Assembly: GCF_018555385.1 (NCBI RefSeq)
Contig: NZ_JAFEJS010000001.1
Location: forward strand, 1 to 64,000
From: Bifidobacterium santillanense
Lineage (GTDB): Bacteria > Actinomycetota > Actinomycetes > Actinomycetales > Bifidobacteriaceae
Length of the DNA stretch: 64,000 nucleotides
Direction of reading: 5' to 3'
Part shown: in pieces, positions 63,931 through 64,000 of the stretch
How positions within the stretch are numbered: the stretch's first letter is position 1
Layout: each line of letters begins with the position of its first letter
Position numbers and translations under genes: made by a program
Notes under the pieces: generated by a model
Database searches by the model: none
Told to the model about the DNA's origin: nothing
What the model saw: the letters and a program-made list of their open reading frames with translations, nothing else

Positions 63931-63966
63931 TCTTTCGTCCGACGGGCGTCCACGCCGGGCGAAAAG
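63931..63966 (+). terminator. Terminator of the tsaE-tsaD cluster
   Basis: TTTCGTCCG and CGGGCGAAA pair (one G-T) around a GC-rich loop, about 22 bases after the tsaD stop. The window ends 34 bases later. Confidence 0.6.
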
Positions 63967-64000
63967 CCTTGCGGCTGGCCGAGACACGCCGAATTTCCAT

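Overview
The window is a high-GC actinobacterial chromosome segment, almost certainly Bifidobacterium. The gene set (LepA, split GltB/GltD, actinobacterial-type GlgA, CtpE-like P-type ATPase, AcnA, type I-E Cas), the AAGGAGG ribosome binding sites and the dense head-to-tail packing all fit that genus. I cannot name the species from sequence alone. No rRNA, tRNA, prophage integrase or replication origin was seen.

Layout. 0.3-5 kb: TRIC-family channel, rpsT, lepA, hemW. 5-14 kb: a MarR/MFS efflux pair, a TetR/Old Yellow Enzyme pair, and a TetR-controlled MacB-type ABC exporter. 14-20.4 kb: gltB-gltD glutamate synthase. 20.5-26.3 kb: a NarL-type two-component system, a small membrane protein, glgA, an ABC ATPase and an SDR dehydrogenase. 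26.6-29.8 kb: an AT-rich, transferred-looking patch with an ApeA-like (HEPN-type) candidate defence protein, an ORF remnant before it and a Schlafen-type AlbA_2 ATPase after it. 30-36.2 kb: leuS, comEA, comEC, bcp.

36.4-58.4 kb is a CRISPR-rich region interleaved with housekeeping genes. A full type I-E operon (cas3; cse1-cse2-cas7-cas5-cas6e-cas1-cas2) is followed by a 13-repeat array whose far end is cut by an IS3-family remnant. Then come a toxin-antitoxin-like cassette bracketed by inverted copies of a palindrome, a CtpE-like ATPase and acnA. A second 6-repeat array with a duplicated leader follows, then small orphan ORFs, a frameshifted IS256 element and two tandem HicB-like genes. 58.5-63.9 kb returns to core genes: a hexose-phosphate mutarotase, holA, and the t6A/acetylation run tsaE-tsaB-rimI-tsaD.

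The main discovery candidate is a pair of matching degenerate mini-CRISPRs, at 39696-39771 (before cse1) and 57462-57533 (before the HicB-like pair). Each has two decayed repeats around a 21-nt spacer. Each spacer matches, in inverse orientation, a sequence just downstream: 17/21 at the first locus and 18/21 at the second. In both, the match has an AAC PAM-position triplet, positions 1-5 and 7-8 paired, position 6 mismatched, and ends one base before the -35 box of a sigma70-like promoter with 17-bp spacing. This is the architecture expected of a cas-regulating RNA (CreR) that makes Cascade repress its own operon. The second copy suggests that the same RNA-guided repression has been extended to a HicB-like locus. 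The sequence geometry is observed directly; the regulatory function is inferred.
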